Positions 12,292 to 26,091 are shown, counted from the first letter of the stretch. The stretch is 64,000 nt of DNA from Symsagittifera roscoffensis (GCF_963678635.1 NC_087068.1:8378027-8442026); one strand, 5' to 3'. The notes: a model not told the origin generated them from the sequence alone. Program-made: numbers and translations.

Positions 12292-13025
12292 TCTTTAGTG
12301 TGAGGCTCAAGAGTTGCGAGTTTTTCCTCCAAATCTTACTATTAAATCCTTGTAATTTTCGAGATCTGACGTTTTTTGTGACTTTTTCAAAGTTTGAAAT
12401 TCCCAACGCTGTAGTTGGGTACTGTAAGAGTACTCGTAGGAGTTGCAAATCTTCTGTCTAAATGAGACTGTTCAATTGCATTTAATTTCCGAGATGTGAC
12501 GTTTCTTAATTTTTATAATATTTAAAAGAACTTTGATATAATAAAATTACAGTTTTATGCGTTTTCAAAAGTTGAATTAAAAAAACTTGAATAAAAAACC
12601 TTAACCCTGTAATTGGGCGCTGTCAGAGTACACTCAGATCTTATTTCCAATATATGCGGTTTTTTATTAGTTGATAAAAGTTTTGAGCACCGGAGGTGCG
12701 TTACACACTAGTTGTAATGAACTAAACGATATATTTTTTTATTTATTTACAAGTATCAAATGGAGACCAAATTATGTTCTGTGGCAACAAAATTAGAAAT
12801 TGAGGTCGGCCAAATTGATGCTGGGAGTTCAGTTTGTAGAATTCCTAACGGAATTAAAAATCGCTGTTGGCATAGAAATTGTAAAAGCTGTGAAAAATAA
12901 TAACGTACATAAAAATGTTCGATTGAGTAGAGAAAATATCGCTACCATTTCTCATCAAATATAACCATTCTATGGTTGCTGGTTTCAGATAATTATGAGA
13001 AAAGTGAGAAAATAAGTTGAGTATT
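12292..13025. other. intergenic spacer and 5' region of the PLAAT-like gene
   Basis: Contains diverged copies of the repeat also present left of the hAT element. The TTTCAG at 12983-12988 may be a splice acceptor for a 5' UTR exon ahead of the start codon at 13026. Confidence 0.35.
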
Positions 13026-15693
13026 ATGGCACTGGTGAATCAACACGTTCCCAAAATCAGGCCAGGAGACATGGTGAGGTTCAACCGAGGTCTCTACTAC
13101 CACTGGGGCGTGTGCATAGCCGAGAACCAGATGGTGCATGTAGCTCCTGAGAATGGAACCAAAGAAATCAACTCGTTAAACAGTCTATCTTCCCAAGGTT
13201 GACATTAAAGCTCAACAATATTTCAAAATGGAAACCTGAAAACGGGCCTTGTTGGCTTAATGGTGTTCTCCCAAACGATTCTAATTTGTATTTATGAATT
13301 TTAATAAATAACTTTGTAGCTAGATATCGTTTGGAAACAATTTATTATTATTATAAAACAGAGAAATATGTTTTTTATGATACCTTGTTATGATTAGTCT
13401 TTACGAGTAGCAAGCGTTATCAAACCGGAATTTAGACTTTTTTCGGGTTAGCAACTTGTTTAACAGAATTGATAGCAACAATAGCAATATTTATATCAGT
13501 AAATAATTCTAATTACATTAAATAGTTATAGATACAAGGATAGTCGGTTGCTGTGCATGTAGCACAGATTGTTTTTTTTTAAATATTTTTTGTAATTCAA
13601 TTAAGTGTGGTTTAGAGTGGTGTGATGAGAGCTATACAAACGCGTATAAAGTTAGTGAATTAGGCAAATCGACAAAGTTATCTCAAAAAATTGAAAATCA
13701 AACAGAAACAAAAAAAACAAGGATAGCCGGTTACGGTGCAAATAACACAGAATGTTCCGACCATAGTCTTAAAACATACAACCAAGTTTTTTCAAATTAT
13801 TGTCGTTTTTTTCGGCGTGGTGGATTAGGTATATCAGGTACAAAAAAACTGGGGATTAGGTATATTCGACATCCATGCTAAAATAAGCAAAACGAAAAAA
13901 ATCAAATTCTTTGCAGTTTTTTGAATTTTTGAAAAGGCGGTAAAATACTCAAAGTAAACTAACGTTACCCCAGTAAAGCTATGTTTTTACGTTTTAAATG
14001 AAGCTTTTAAGCCATAAAAAGACTGCTCGCTCGCTTTTTTCGCTCGAAATCAGACGAAAAATCAAAAATTTCAAACCGGTTTTTCTCGACACTGGGAAAA
14101 ATTTTGCTGAATTTTTAAATGTGGTTCGAATCACGACTGTAAGGGCTTTAATATGATATATCACTCAACCCAGTCCGATAATTGCTTAAAATACCTGATT
14201 TTGCATGGAAAACAAAAAGAAAAAATACTGAAACGCACTCGAATACAAAGTTCCTCCCCATTTTCAATGGTCGGAACAAAAATGTTTAAAAAATTTTTTT
14301 TCTATTTTTTCCACCGTGGTTTAACTTTTTTAAGAAAACTTTTATTGCCAAGGAGGCGCTAAACGAAGCTCCCAAAACTTGTTTTTCATCTATTAAAATC
14401 AAGTTTTTGATTAAAATGTAACGAACGTTATTCGTTCGCGTTACTCGTTCGAAATTAGTCTGAGTCTCAAAAAATTCAAAATCTGAATAATAATTGCAAT
14501 TAACTTTTCCGAAACAAGCAAGCGAAATGCAGAGAATTTGTAAAAAAAAAACTAAGATCATTACGAATTTAAAATTCAAACCCGAAACTTGAGCAGATAT
14601 ACATATCACGTACTCACTCACGTACACCTATAGTCATATTGTAAGTTGTAATTATAGTGCATACATATCTGAAATAGAAATGACGTTAGTGCCATGTCAT
14701 CTATCTGTGTGAGTGTGTGTGTTGTAGGCAACAAAGCAGTAGTGCGGATCGAGCTGATAGACAAGTGGGCCCATGAGGGGGACTACAGGACAGACAACTA
14801 TCTGGACCACAGAGTCCAACCGAAAGACGTCGAGGACATCTGCAGCTTCGCCTTGCAACAGGTGCACCTTCGTAATATGCATGATATTGTCACAAATAAA
14901 TTAACAAGCATGAAAGGGCGAATAGCCCAGAATGTCCAGCTAACAGTTATCGGTCTTTTCTATTTAACTCCACCGCCAAAAACCTAGTATCAAAAGATTA
15001 TATAATCCTCCTGCAATTTAATAATACCATGATGGGGGGGGGGGGGGGGGGCTGTAATGGGAAAATCCCCCAGTTATCAAAGCAAAAAGTTGGAGGAACA
15101 AAAAATGCAGTTTTTCATATAAATTCAAGTCTTCCAAGGTTTGATTGATTGCGGCTTCAATAGTGGTACCACGTGAAAGTTAGACGTAAAAATAAACAAT
15201 CTTGCTTTGCCAAAAAGAGCTTTGCTCATCAAAGTATTTGGGTAAGTAATGGAAGCGGAGTTGGCCAAAATTTTACCTTTTGTAGAAAGCTTCAAGCTGC
15301 TCTTTTGCTCGATTGATAACCTATTGAGCGATTGAGATTAGAACCTATTATCGATGTGTGTAATGTAATATTTCTCTATCTTCTTCGCAGGTGGATCATT
15401 TCTACTGGGTGTACGATCCAGTGAGCAGCAATTGCGAGAAGTTCGCCATCTGGTGTCGCTACAGAATAGACAAATGGGGCCGACAGGGGGAACTGGTCCG
15501 CAACATAGCAGTAGGCACTATGGCTGTGGTGGGAGCAGCGGCCATAGGGGTAATAGGTGCAGCTTGTATGGGCTTCAAAGCCATAGATGTCGTTTGTAAT
15601 GGAGCGAACGGGAAAGACAGAAAAAGGAAGCGTATAGCTAATGGACTAACTATTGCTAACGAGGAGCACGATGAAGTTAATGCGAACTCTTAG
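13026..15693 (+). CDS. PLAAT/LRAT-type (NlpC/P60-fold) phospholipid acyltransferase, three exons
   Basis: Exons 13026-13197, 14728-14861 and 15391-15693 join in phases 1 and 0 into 202 codons plus TAG. The H-rev107/PLAAT/LRAT family comprises small papain-like thiol enzymes that move acyl chains between phospholipids, or hydrolyse them, at membranes. The fold is visible: PGDMVRFNRGLYYHWGV (residues 13-29), MVHVAP (36-41) and SSNCEKFAIWCRYR (114-127). The catalytic set H26, H38 and C117 matches the family spacing closely. A hydrophobic Gly/Ala-rich segment at about 141-163 is the usual C-terminal membrane anchor, followed by a short basic and acidic tail. ATG at 13026 is chosen because the frame just upstream has no Met and the length fits the family. 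A poly-G run near 15035 lies in intron 2. Confidence 0.9.
14697..14725. repeat. short GT-rich microsatellite before an exon
   Basis: A (GT)n-like run (GTGTGAGTGTGTGTGTTG) forms the pyrimidine/GT tract next to the splice acceptor of PLAAT-like exon 2. Confidence 0.4.
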
Positions 15694-16829
15694 CAAATTG
15701 TTCTGACTTAGATAGATTTGCCAAATTGACATGGAAGTAGCTTAGATACTATGACTGGTGCAGAGAAATATATTGTAGTTTTTTTTGTAAATTTTAGTTG
15801 AATTAATTTTTTCTAAATCATGGTTTTGTTTGCGAGGATGACACGTTGGAAGTCATCTGCATTATATCAGCGTACATATGAATTTTACCCTTCCATTCCA
15901 CCTTTAGCGTATAAAGTATGAAATTTTTGATTGAATATTTTTCTGTCGATTACTTTGAACGTTAGGCACACCGCGAGACCAAATTTTGAGTTTGCTTTAA
16001 AAAGTGTCTGCTTTTAAAATTTTGTGTCTGCTTTAAAAGTTCTTCTGACTGGGTGAAGATTTTTCAAATTTTTTGCTGTCATGGTCATTGATACCATTTG
16101 AAAAAAAAAAGAATATGCATCTAAAGTCGCATGGAAAACGTTGAAAGCATTGCTTAAAATGTCATCAAATTTATTATTTAAAAACTCTGAAGCTGCAATA
16201 TAAAATTAGCTGGATCAAGGAAAGACCGGTGATGGTTGTTCAGGCGAGTGAAGTTTGTACGATTATGTCAGTTCACTTTTTCCGTATACAAGTTATGAAT
16301 TCCTATACGAAGTTTCCGCAGTACTTGAAACAGCAAGGGTATCATCCACTTAAATAAAACGCATGTTCAAAAATTTTTTTTGAACATCATTAATAGAGTT
16401 GTAAGTAAACTAAGAAGTTTCGTTGTAAAATTTTCTTGGGTTGAGGTTTCATTTCAATAAATTAAAATGGTCAACCATAATAGTCATGCTGTAAAAAACT
16501 TTTTGTTATAAAATCTGTAATAGAAAAGTTTCCCAATTTTCCCTAAACAGTTGCAGGAAGCAAAAGCGGAAGAGCAGCTGTGAACGAATTCCATGAAGGC
16601 CAAGAAATGCCCAAACCAAGACTGACAGCTAGCAAAACGTCCTTCTTCACGGTGCTCATAAAATTTTCCAACGTAAAAAACACGCTAGGTAAACCCAATA
16701 AATCTAAAGTGAAGGATGCTTAACATGCCCATATAGGAGAGGCATTTTTAACAGTTTGTGTATTTTCGGATGACACTCGTCGTTGATGGAGCATCTACAC
16801 ATTCTTTGGTTTCCTCATTTCAGGCTAGC
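15694..16829. other. 3' flank of the PLAAT-like gene, no gene seen
   Basis: 3' UTR and A+T-rich spacer. Low-complexity ORFs only. The last 250 bases may already be decayed gag-side sequence of the Bel/Pao remnant. Confidence 0.35.
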
Positions 16830-19800
16830 CGCTTCAAGTTGATCGATGAGCCAGTCAATTTAACATTAGTGGTTTAAATGCCATAAATGTCATCAAAACT
16901 CGGAACGTCAAAGTGAAATTCTCGTTCAAACCAAGACCCGGCAATTTATTCTCCAGTTTGGAAGCTTTTTAAGACAAAATTCACATTGTTGTCGAATAGT
17001 TCAATATACTTAAGGCGCAGGATAAACACCCTCAGATAGCTCCTATGAAGCCCTTACAGTACAATTACGTTATCTTAAGAAATCATCAGTACCACGCCGT
17101 ACGACCGGTTGAATTCCTCATAACTTTCACCCACCATTTTCCTCGTCTACTGATAGGTTGGGCCATTAGTGGTCCGTTTACAACCTTTTTTCGTGCTTCA
17201 AGTGTTTTGTTAAAAAATTCTCATTAACTGACTAGATAACGTCTTTGACTAAATTAAAATCTCATGAGGCCCTTTAACAAGTCGATGCCCGTCCCGCCAG
17301 GTATAAACGCGCTTTATTCATCATCAGTTCAGAAATATCCAGAAAGGCACAAGATACATCAAGCTTTGAGTTGATAACAATAACAGTCTACATGATAATT
17401 ATTACTTATCACTTGCTCAACTTCTGGCTGCGGAGTGAAGGTTAAGTAAAGATTCAGAGTCGCGCAAAATGTAAGCAGTTACAAACATTTAGGTCATCAC
17501 GAAAGGCCATTTCGTCACCGTCGAGCCGCTTGATCCACATTTGATAAATTTAAATAAGCTGGTAATGGTGTGCCGAGTAAGAAGCTCCTAATTTGCATGG
17601 CACGTCCTGAAACAAGTCACTGTTTGTGGGTCCAGATTTAGTCCGAAGCCTGATTTTTGTTCTATTGCACCAGAGATAGCACAAAAAAGCCGTTTCAGCG
17701 CATATTGAGGGTATTTTTCTCCAGCTAGGAGTCCTCGATCAAATTCAGTTTCACTTCGCTTTCTGTGGCGGAAGATCACAACTCCGTTGTTCATCAGTAC
17801 TCTCGCCATATCTTCGGTTGCCGTTACTAACGAGCGTGCGGGAATGTCTATTTGTGGAAAACGGCTAATGATTTTGTGTCCGTAAACCCTGAATGGTAAT
17901 CGATATATTTCATATGGATGTTTACTTGGAGTCGTTCGGTGACATTGAGCAAGCATTTAAAATTTGAAGAAGCTTAATTGAAGAAGTTTGTCAGCATTAT
18001 TGAAGCAATAGCCGTAGCAAGGAACTCAGATGTCAATAAGAAAGTTTCACACACTGAACTAATATGTCATGATGAGCAATCGTCGCTAGTCTTAAGCCTT
18101 AAATGGGATCATGTAAAGGAGACATGGCTCGAGAAAGCGATATTTCAAGAAAAAGTTCCGAGTTTTGTGTCTTCATTGTATGGCCCTAGTCAGATAGTAG
18201 CCGTGTACAACATTTTGGCGTGTCTCTGCGTAAAGACACTTGGAGAAGAAAAAGTGGCGCCAAAAGGCATGATGATTTATCAAAAGATAGAGATAATTTT
18301 ACTTGAAGAGCTCCGGCGTCCGTTTGTTCTGTCGAATTACCATTCCTCGCTGTTACTTCTCCAAAACAGGATTTCATTGAAAAGCACATGTTTGGTGATA
18401 GTTCGCAGGAAACTGTTGTGTTTTTAAGTGCGCGACCTACAAGCTTGCACAAAACCCAAATGTTTTTTGTCTTCAGTAAAGCTTGTGTTGCACTAGGGAA
18501 AGCGTCATCTACACTCCAGTTAGAGCTTTAAGCTGCTCTATTTGCCACACGATTGAAAAATGAAATGATGAAAGAACTCACAGTTACAGTAAATAACACC
18601 TTTATGTGGATATTTAACAATACTGTACTGCAGTAGCCTAACTCTGATAATAAATTGCTTGCCTTGTTTGGTAACAGCGTCGGCGAACTGTTCAAATTTA
18701 CTACCATTGACGAGTAACAACTTGTTTTGACTTGCGATAATTCAGCTGATGCTGGTACGAGGGGGTTTCATAGGAAGCTCTCAATTAAAAGCAACAGCAA
18801 AATTGTCTCATACTCCCCGTTTTCTGTCCGGTAGTTTTTGGTCCACTGTCCGCAATAATTGTTTAGTTGACATCAATTTCAAAACTGAAGAACCCATTGT
18901 CCACTGAAAAGCCTTGCGTTACCAATGGAAAGCAAAAATCATTGGCGGTCAAACCGATTATCGGCAATTTACCGGTCTGCAGCCTTGGTTATAAGCAGCC
19001 AAATTTTCCTCCAAAGCTGTGGTTTATTTCTGACCATATTACGTTCCCTTTTGAAGAAGCAGCGAAGCACCGAGAAAAATGAGGGCTTTATTTTTGTTTT
19101 CCTTGCATCCAGGGCTATACATCTCTCGAAATTCTGTCATCACTAGATATCTGTCATCACTAGATATCAGCTCATGTGTGATGGCATCGAACGTTCCATT
19201 ACCCGCCGCGTCACACCCAGTGCAATTCAATACTGGAACCAACTTTTTGGGTGCATAAAAAAAAAATTTCGCCTGTATCAAGAACTGAAACCACTTAGCT
19301 CCAACAGTCATTGGGGATAAAAGTATTTTCTGGAAGCTTAACCCACCCAGAGCACCAGACCATGACATCACTTGATGGCGCCTCGTCCGCAACTGTAAAC
19401 GTGTGCTACACGATTAAGTAGGCAGTAGGTGGGTTAGAGAGGAAGTGCTGGGAACAGCACTCTGCTTAATAGAGCAGGCTTTGAACGCAAGACCATTCAT
19501 TACGTTGAGTACCAACTCGCGAAATTTAGAAGCTTTGTCCCTCAATCAATCATGAGTAAAGGTACGTATGATCGCAGTCTTATGCTGACGCTATCTGGTT
19601 TCGTTGGCTACGAGAATTTTCCTTTGCTTATCAAACGTGCGAAGTGATACACTCAAACTGACGCTATCCTCAAAACGGCTGATATTGTATGGATGATTGA
19701 ACCTTATTGCCCGCGAAATTATTACTCTCTCGCTCGCATTAATAAGTTTAACTACGAAAAAGGAATGCGCACGTTCCGCCTTTAGCAGGACAGCTACGAG

Positions 19801-19890
19801 CGAGCTCACCCGACTGACCGTGTATCTAGCTTCGAATCTTCCGGCTATGGATTGGAGGTTGCTTATAATCAAGTAGCTAGAGAACAAAAT
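16830..19890 (+). mobile_element. decayed Bel/Pao LTR retrotransposon (pol remnant)
   Basis: Pol landmarks appear in the correct order on the + strand, in shifting frames and with stops: an LIGWAISGPF-type protease/linker end (about 17155-17185); RT LRFLWRK (about 17755-17775); a YMDVYLESF match to the YVDD region (about 17910-17940); the Pao connection WDHVKETW...FVSSLYGP (18090-18190); integrase FLASRAIHL (about 19105) and NTGTNFLGA (about 19230); LIEQALNARPFITL (about 19465-19510) and WFRWLREF (about 19600) of the DUF5641-like C-terminus; and a final LKTADIVW...PRNYYSLARI (about 19655-19745). This order, and the pairing of the Pao connection with the DUF5641-like end, mark Bel/Pao. Frameshifts and stops show it is dead. 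LTRs were not found. Confidence 0.75.
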
Positions 19891-22800
19891 AATTGTTGGG
19901 CTAAGTGCAAATTTATTAAAAGGACATTGCCTAACGTATATGCAGAGTTCTCCAGCCGGTTCGGCGTGGATTTAAGTCAACCACCTACTCATGTTTTAGC
20001 ATACTAAAAAGGGTTGATACCCTATTTAAACTACTTTTTTCTTTAGTTGGGTTCAAACTTGATTAGTTTTGACCTCAATTGGTCTCATACCAGCTGAAAA
20101 ACAATTGTTCTCAATAAAACAATTGTTCTCATACTAGCTTTGAAACTTAAGACATAAGTTGTTGATGTTAAGATTGAGTGAAATTTTTTGAATTCACATA
20201 TGGTCTACCGAGGAGTTGCTCTTTTTTTTCAAGTGTTTGAAAGTGATCATTTTGAATACATATTGAGATTGAAGCGATGATATTTTTTAGAGATGAGTAT
20301 TTATCTGAAGCATTTCACTACCTCATGAACATGGGCTTTTAAGTTTTTTGTTCTAGAACAGTTTTACTTAGAAGATGTAAAGAATTTTTAGATAGGTGTC
20401 AAGAATATGATTTCGTTTCTTTGGGAATTGAGTAGCGCAAGAACCATTACTCAGAGTCGAGTGATGTAATGCGTAGAATGTTGTTGGAATCTTAATCGAA
20501 ATCGTTGAAATACTTTGAAAACTCGTTAAGTTATGGAAAAAATTTTGCTCAAATAGATTGAAGAATCACTGAATTAATTTTCAGGTTAGTATTTTTGTAA
20601 CTCAACAGACATATTTCTAATAGGTCTGCATTTTAACAAGCGTTTAATTCAAATTAATTTTTATATTGGTTCTATTTTTTATTTTGCCTGTATTTAGGTT
20701 AAAATGTACCAGCTCACGCTGTATCGGCATCCTTGATCGTTGCCTCCTATTGGAGAGTTTGATGGGTGAAAAAACTATTAAGCATGTATGAGATCATTTC
20801 TGTTCGAAAACATTTTGAAACAAGTGTTTGTGTAAGCTTCTTTGGCTTGGTTACCGCTTTTATTTTTTGGTTCCGATGATAATTTATAATTAATTTACTT
20901 AGCTTGTTTTCACTCAAAAATAAATTTTACGCAATTTTTTTTCAGTAGATCTTTTTTTTGGAAATTTCTTTTTGTTTTCGGTCTCAATTTCTGTCGGCTT
21001 AGTTGTCATACTTTGTTATGCTAGTTGGTTTTGTGTGGCATTATGTCAATTATTTCCATTCTTTTTTAAGTTCCGCAAAAAATGTTTAATAAATTATCTC
21101 AGAAAGAAAATTTTTTTGATTGGATTTATTGAAACTATGTTAGACTAAATGGATGTATCTTTTCGGAAGTTTGTTCTTATGAGTAAACCGGAATTTTTCT
21201 TAAATTGACCAAATCGGGTTTCTGAGATTTCTTTAAAAAACTTAAAAACCCTGTTTTGGCAAATTTTTGCTGCTCGAAGGCAAATTTAACAAAATAGCAA
21301 GCCGAATTGGCCATTTTTTGTAGTTTTTTTGGAAGATTTTGACCAAAAAATTTCGTTATCTTTGCGTTTTTTCTCTCAAATTGAGTGTATAGTGGTGCCG
21401 AAGGTGCTTTAGGAAAACTTTAGGAAAACTTTTAGTTTCGATGTGTCGAAAATGGCTGTAAAATGGTATGACCATTTGGGTGGAGTCAATTAATAAGAAG
21501 CAATTGTCAAAATTATAAAGTTGTTTGTTTCTATTTTGTCCCTTGAAATTAAAACACATTCATTATTTCTTTCTCTTAATTTGCCTTAGAAGACCTAAAT
21601 AAAAACCGCCCAGAACCAAATTTCATATCCGCCTTTGTTGCAGATTTCATGATCACCTAAACTTCCGTTTTTCAACCCTACTATAAATAAAAGCTGTGAA
21701 TATATTTGCTTAGTTTCGTTTATTGGATGGTACAGCGCTATGCCAAGTCTAGATTAATTTGAGCTATCTGTGATTAAACCCTATTATAAATAAAAGCTCT
21801 GAATATATTTGCTTAGTTTCTTTTATTGGATGGTACAGCGCTATGGCCAAGTCTAGATTAATTTGAGCTATCTGTGATTAAAGGTAACTATGGTAACAAA
21901 TAGACCCATTTTCGATTGTTTTGTTCATTCATCTGTTCGATGAATTTTTGTGAAAAAATTTCGCTTTCCGGAGTTAATATCCGATAATCGGGGCGCTTGA
22001 TTATTAATTCTGCTTATCTAATATTTATTAACCTAAGCTAACTTTGCCTTTATTTGTTTGGAATCAATTGTCAGCTGATTTCTTTTCTGCTTGAAATTGG
22101 TGAGCTCAAAATTTATGCTAAATATCCTCATGGGAAGCCATTAGATTGGGGTAGCTTGTACCGAAACAAAAAATGATCTAATTTGAAAGTAATTTTTAAG
22201 GTTAATAAACCCTTAAAAGGTTCCACAAATCTAAGTTGTAAGTTTTAAGCCTGCAAAGTTTTTTCAACGTAAACATTGATTTTGCCCAAAATAGTTTTAA
22301 AAAAAATACTGAGTACCAGTTTAATTGTGAGCATCAATAGTACGAGAAGACTCTTACGTATTAACCTCCGATAAGCTGTTCTTTTTTGGGCGCTAATTTA
22401 TCTTCTTTAGTCGATCTCGCGTTTTTCTCTTTTTCCCGGTCTTTGACGCCCAAAGCGACTGTTTGTTTATAAACTAATTGGTATGAAAGATTATAACTGG
22501 TTTTTAATCACAAATTGATAGCCTTGTTTTTCTCTTTTAAATAAATCCTAGGCTAATTAATCAAATTTGAGTTACTCCCAAAAGAGTTTGAATAGCTCTG
22601 TGGTGTCTCGTTATTGTCTGGCACTGGCGTTATTGACATAAAAGTACTCAATTACCATGCCAAGCTAGCTTAGTGGGTTGCATTTTCGTCTCTCCTCGAA
22701 ATTTTTTTGCAATTTTTATCAAATTGGAGTGTCGACCTAATTACTGCTTTGTAAATTATGTTATGAATTATATCATTCAACAATAATTGAGACAAAGGTT

Positions 22801-23657
22801 GGAAAATTTTGTAAGATTCTTTTGTCGACACTTTTATCCAACAATTTTTTCGACGTTGTGGCTTTTGTCTCGTACTTTGCTGGCTAGATTGTCATTGTTT
22901 GTTTGTGATGCATGGCAGTTTCAACTAAATTTTTTTTGGTTTTTAATTATTAATTTTTGCATTAATTACCGTGGCGAAAACATTCTGTCCTGTTTTCACA
23001 GTCATTACTCGTGTTTTTCCTTGCTTCAGGCTCCGAAAAAGTTCGTGTTCAAGTTTTCGAAAACGCAGACAATTTTATATCCTGAGGATTTTCTTGAAAG
23101 CTCATTTAATTTCTCTAAAAATCCTTTCCTGGCTACCTTAATTTGCTTCCGACTATTTTTTATCACCTCACTTTCTCTGAAAAGCCCCGCCCTGTCTTTG
23201 TACATAAAACTCTCCAGTTTTAATTAAAATAGTATATCGGACACGAAAGTGGGATTTGCTGAGATCATTTTCATTAGAGACAGGTGTACTTGACCTGTCT
23301 TCCTCTTTTCGGTTCCATTTCGTATTCATTTAATCCTGTTGGGTACCTTGTAGACGTGCGATAGTCAAAATATCCTATAATCTATAATAGGAAATTAGCC
23401 AAATTTCTCTATTTTGAAAAGTAAAATAGTTTTTGGTAAAGTTTTTTTTCTCAATGACTCGACCCCTCGTTAGTCAAAAAACAAACCCGGCTTTTTACTG
23501 ATTTCCCATTTTTGGCAGAGCAAGTCTATACTTTTTCTGAAGGCACCAATATAGACTAAACTCTTTCTTAAGTTATCTCAAAAATGCATTCTGATATTTT
23601 CGAAAAACTTTACCCGTTTGCGTTGCAGAAGTTTTGCAAAAAATTGAAAAGCTTTGT
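19891..23657. other. intergenic DNA, no gene seen
   Basis: Strongly A+T-rich. The 146-residue ORF at 22787-23227 is Phe/Leu/Ser-rich without a domain and probably chance. One local duplication (21674-21881) is listed separately. Confidence 0.4.
21674..21881. repeat. two-copy direct duplication, period about 103 bp
   Basis: The unit begins AACCCTA(C/T)TATAAATAAAAGCT and runs to GAGCTATCTGTGATTAAA. It is repeated immediately with a few substitutions (for example CTGTGAA/CTCTGAA and TTTCGTTT/TTTCTTTT). Confidence 0.8.
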
Positions 23658-24354
23658 GAGATCTCGGAAAATCAAGGCAACCCACCTCGTTCCTCAAAAA
23701 TTTTATGTATTCCCACTTTTCCATGTTCATTTTTGGATCTTTTCTATACCGGCTGATTTTTGTTCAAACCAAACCAGTTGATTTCCTAAACCTGCTTCAA
23801 ACCGCAAACAAGAAGACCTCCGCTTTTGTTCCTGATCATCAATCCGTTTCCTATCGATAATTCTGATTTATCTATTTTTATCTGATCTTATACCATCATA
23901 AATAATAAAAAAAAAACGCGAAAAAACATCAGTTTCTGATCGCTGTTATTTATTCAGGTATAGTTTGAATCTGCTATGGTATTAAGCATTGATTATAATT
24001 GTCAAAGCATTTTTTGACCACGCTTATATGCAGTTTTATAGCAGTTATTTTGCTCACTCAAAAAGTAGTTTTGTCTTTGAAAATCGAGACAATTATTTGC
24101 ACAACAATAATTCAAGTTGTTTTAAAATTAGCTTACCTCTTCTGATAATTATTCGCATCGTTCATTAAAACGTGTGGTTTTTTTGTTATAACTGAGAGCA
24201 GTTAAACCTCTTTGATTAATTTTGATGAGTTTGACGAGTTAATTGAGTGATAATCAGTCTGACTGTGATAGTGGCCTGGTTAATTTTGGATTTCAATTTT
24301 TAAAAAATTTCTTTTGTAGCGAGCCGAGCAGTTACTGTGATTCAGTGCAGAGAA

Positions 24355-24405
24355 ATGCCTCGAAGCCGACTGCATACCCCGAGCACGGATAAGGATGGCA
24401 ACTGG
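24355..24405 (+). CDS. TEX36-like exon 1, upstream copy
   Basis: Identical in protein sequence to the exon at 27194-27244. It has an acceptor at 24318-24319, 35 bases of leader, and a GTTAGT donor at 24406. It could serve as an alternative first coding exon of the same transcript, because all copies splice out in phase 0. Confidence 0.6.
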
Positions 24406-25475
24406 GTTAGTGAAACTTTCAGTCTCAGTTATTTTTTTTATATGAAAGCTGAAACTTGTTACCTATCTTCTCCCTACTGTACCTAGTAAAGGATACCCCC
24501 CCCCCCAGAATGAGACAATTCAACGCGGTCAAGCATTTATGAATTTCGCGCATTTGACTGCCCCTAAAAATGAATAAAAATGCCTCGAAGTAGACTGCAT
24601 ACCCCGAGCACGGATAAGGATGGCAACTGGGCTAGTAAAACTTTCAGTTTCAGTTATTTTTTTTATATGAAAGCTGAAACTTGTTACCTATCTTCTCCCT
24701 ACTGTACCTAGTAAAGGATACCCCCCCCCCAGAATGAGACAATTCAACGCGGTCAAGCATTTATGAATTTCGCGCATTGGACTGCCCCTAAAAATGAATA
24801 AATGCCTCGAAGTAGACTGCATACCCCGAGCACGGATAAGGATGGCAACTGGGTTAGTGAACTTTCAGTTTCAGTTATTTTTTTAATATGAAAGCTGAAA
24901 CTTGTTACCTATCTTCTCCCTACTGTACCTAGTAAAGGATACCCCCCCCCCCCCCCAGAATGAGACAATTCAACGCGGTCAAGCATTTATGAATTTCGCG
25001 CATTGGACTGCCCCTAAAAATGAATAAATGCCTCGAAGTAGACAGCATACCCCGAGCACGGATAAGGATGGCAACTGGGCTAGTAAAACTTTCAGTTTCA
25101 GTTATTTTTTTTATATGAAAGCTGAAACTTGTTACCTATCTTCTCCCTACTGTACCTAGTAAAGTATACCCCCCCCCCCCAGAATGAGACAATTCAACGC
25201 GGTCAAGCATTTATGAATTTCGCGCATTGGACTGCCCCTAAAAATGAATAAATGCCTCGAAGTAGACTGCATACCCCGAGCACGGATAAGGATCGCAACT
25301 GGGCTAGTAAAACTTTCAGTTTCAGTTATTTTTTTTATATGAAAGCTGAAACGTGTTACCTATCTTCTCCCTACTGTACCTAGTAAAGGATACCCCCCTC
25401 CCCCCAGAATGAAACAATTCAACGCGGTCAAGCATTTATGAATTTCGCGCATTGGACTGTCCCTAATAATAAATA
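24355..25475 (+). repeat. five-unit tandem array (about 222 bp) carrying exon 1 of the TEX36-like gene, copy 1
   Basis: Units start at 24355, 24580, 24802, 25028 and 25252. Each begins with ATGCCTCGAAG and the 17-codon exon MPRSRLHTPSTDKDGNW, then an intron-like stretch with a poly-C run of variable length, CAACGCGGTCAAGC and GACTGCCCCTAAAAATGAATA. Only unit 1 has the upstream acceptor and 5' leader. Units 1 and 3 keep a GTTAGT donor; units 2, 4 and 5 have GCTAGT. Unit 4 has Leu to Gln and unit 5 Gly to Arg. Confidence 0.9.
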
Positions 25476-26030
25476 AATTCATTCTAATCCGTTTTTGCGG
25501 AATGAATCACCAAGTGTTTGATGCTCTGGGATAGTCAAAATATGCTTCAAACAAAAAAACCAAACAACAAAACTGAAAATGAAATGTTTCAAATTTCTTT
25601 CGACACCTGGTTTTTTTTAACTTCCTGCTCATTTGAGTAAAATATGGAAGTAAAAAATGGTCCAATACGACTAAGCAAAATTGAACTCAGAACCAAATAG
25701 AAAAAAACAGCACCCTATTGCTTTCGAAGAAGCATAGAATGGTACAACCACAGAGCTTGAAGCTGAAAACTTGAAGAAATAACGAGAAAACAATTGTTTT
25801 CCATTTTTTCTACAAAACGTCAGCTGTTTTCTTGTATCTTGAGAGGACTTCAAATTCAGCTGCAGAAGTATTAAGACCATTTATCCACGAGAGAAAGAAC
25901 CAACATACGAGCTGTACAGCTCTTCACGACGATCCGCTGTTGTGCCCCTGCTTAAGACCTACATGCAATTTTTTGGTTGTTTTTTAGGCTGAATAATGTT
26001 GCCTCACCCAAGCAACGAGCACGGATCATG

Positions 26031-26091
26031 GTGGACTTCGAACATCTGACCTCTCGTTTGAGAGGGGTTAACGTAACCACTTCACCACCCT
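26031..26091 (-). ncRNA. tRNA-like sequence, copy 1
   Basis: On the minus strand TGGTGAAGTGGTTA resembles an A box, CCTCTCAAACGAGAGG forms an anticodon-stem-like hairpin, and ATGTTCGAAGTCC resembles a B box, in tRNA order and spacing. Acceptor pairing GGTGG/CCACC is partial. It is probably a tRNA-derived SINE or pseudo-tRNA. The copy at about 28870-28931 is part of the large duplication. Confidence 0.4.

Noticed and set aside
19039-19392. 117-aa minus-strand ORF
   Set aside because: Antisense to the decayed Bel/Pao integrase, whose signatures read on the plus strand.
22787-23227. 146-aa ORF
   Set aside because: Phe/Leu/Ser-rich translation of T-rich DNA with no domain, signal or conservation clue.
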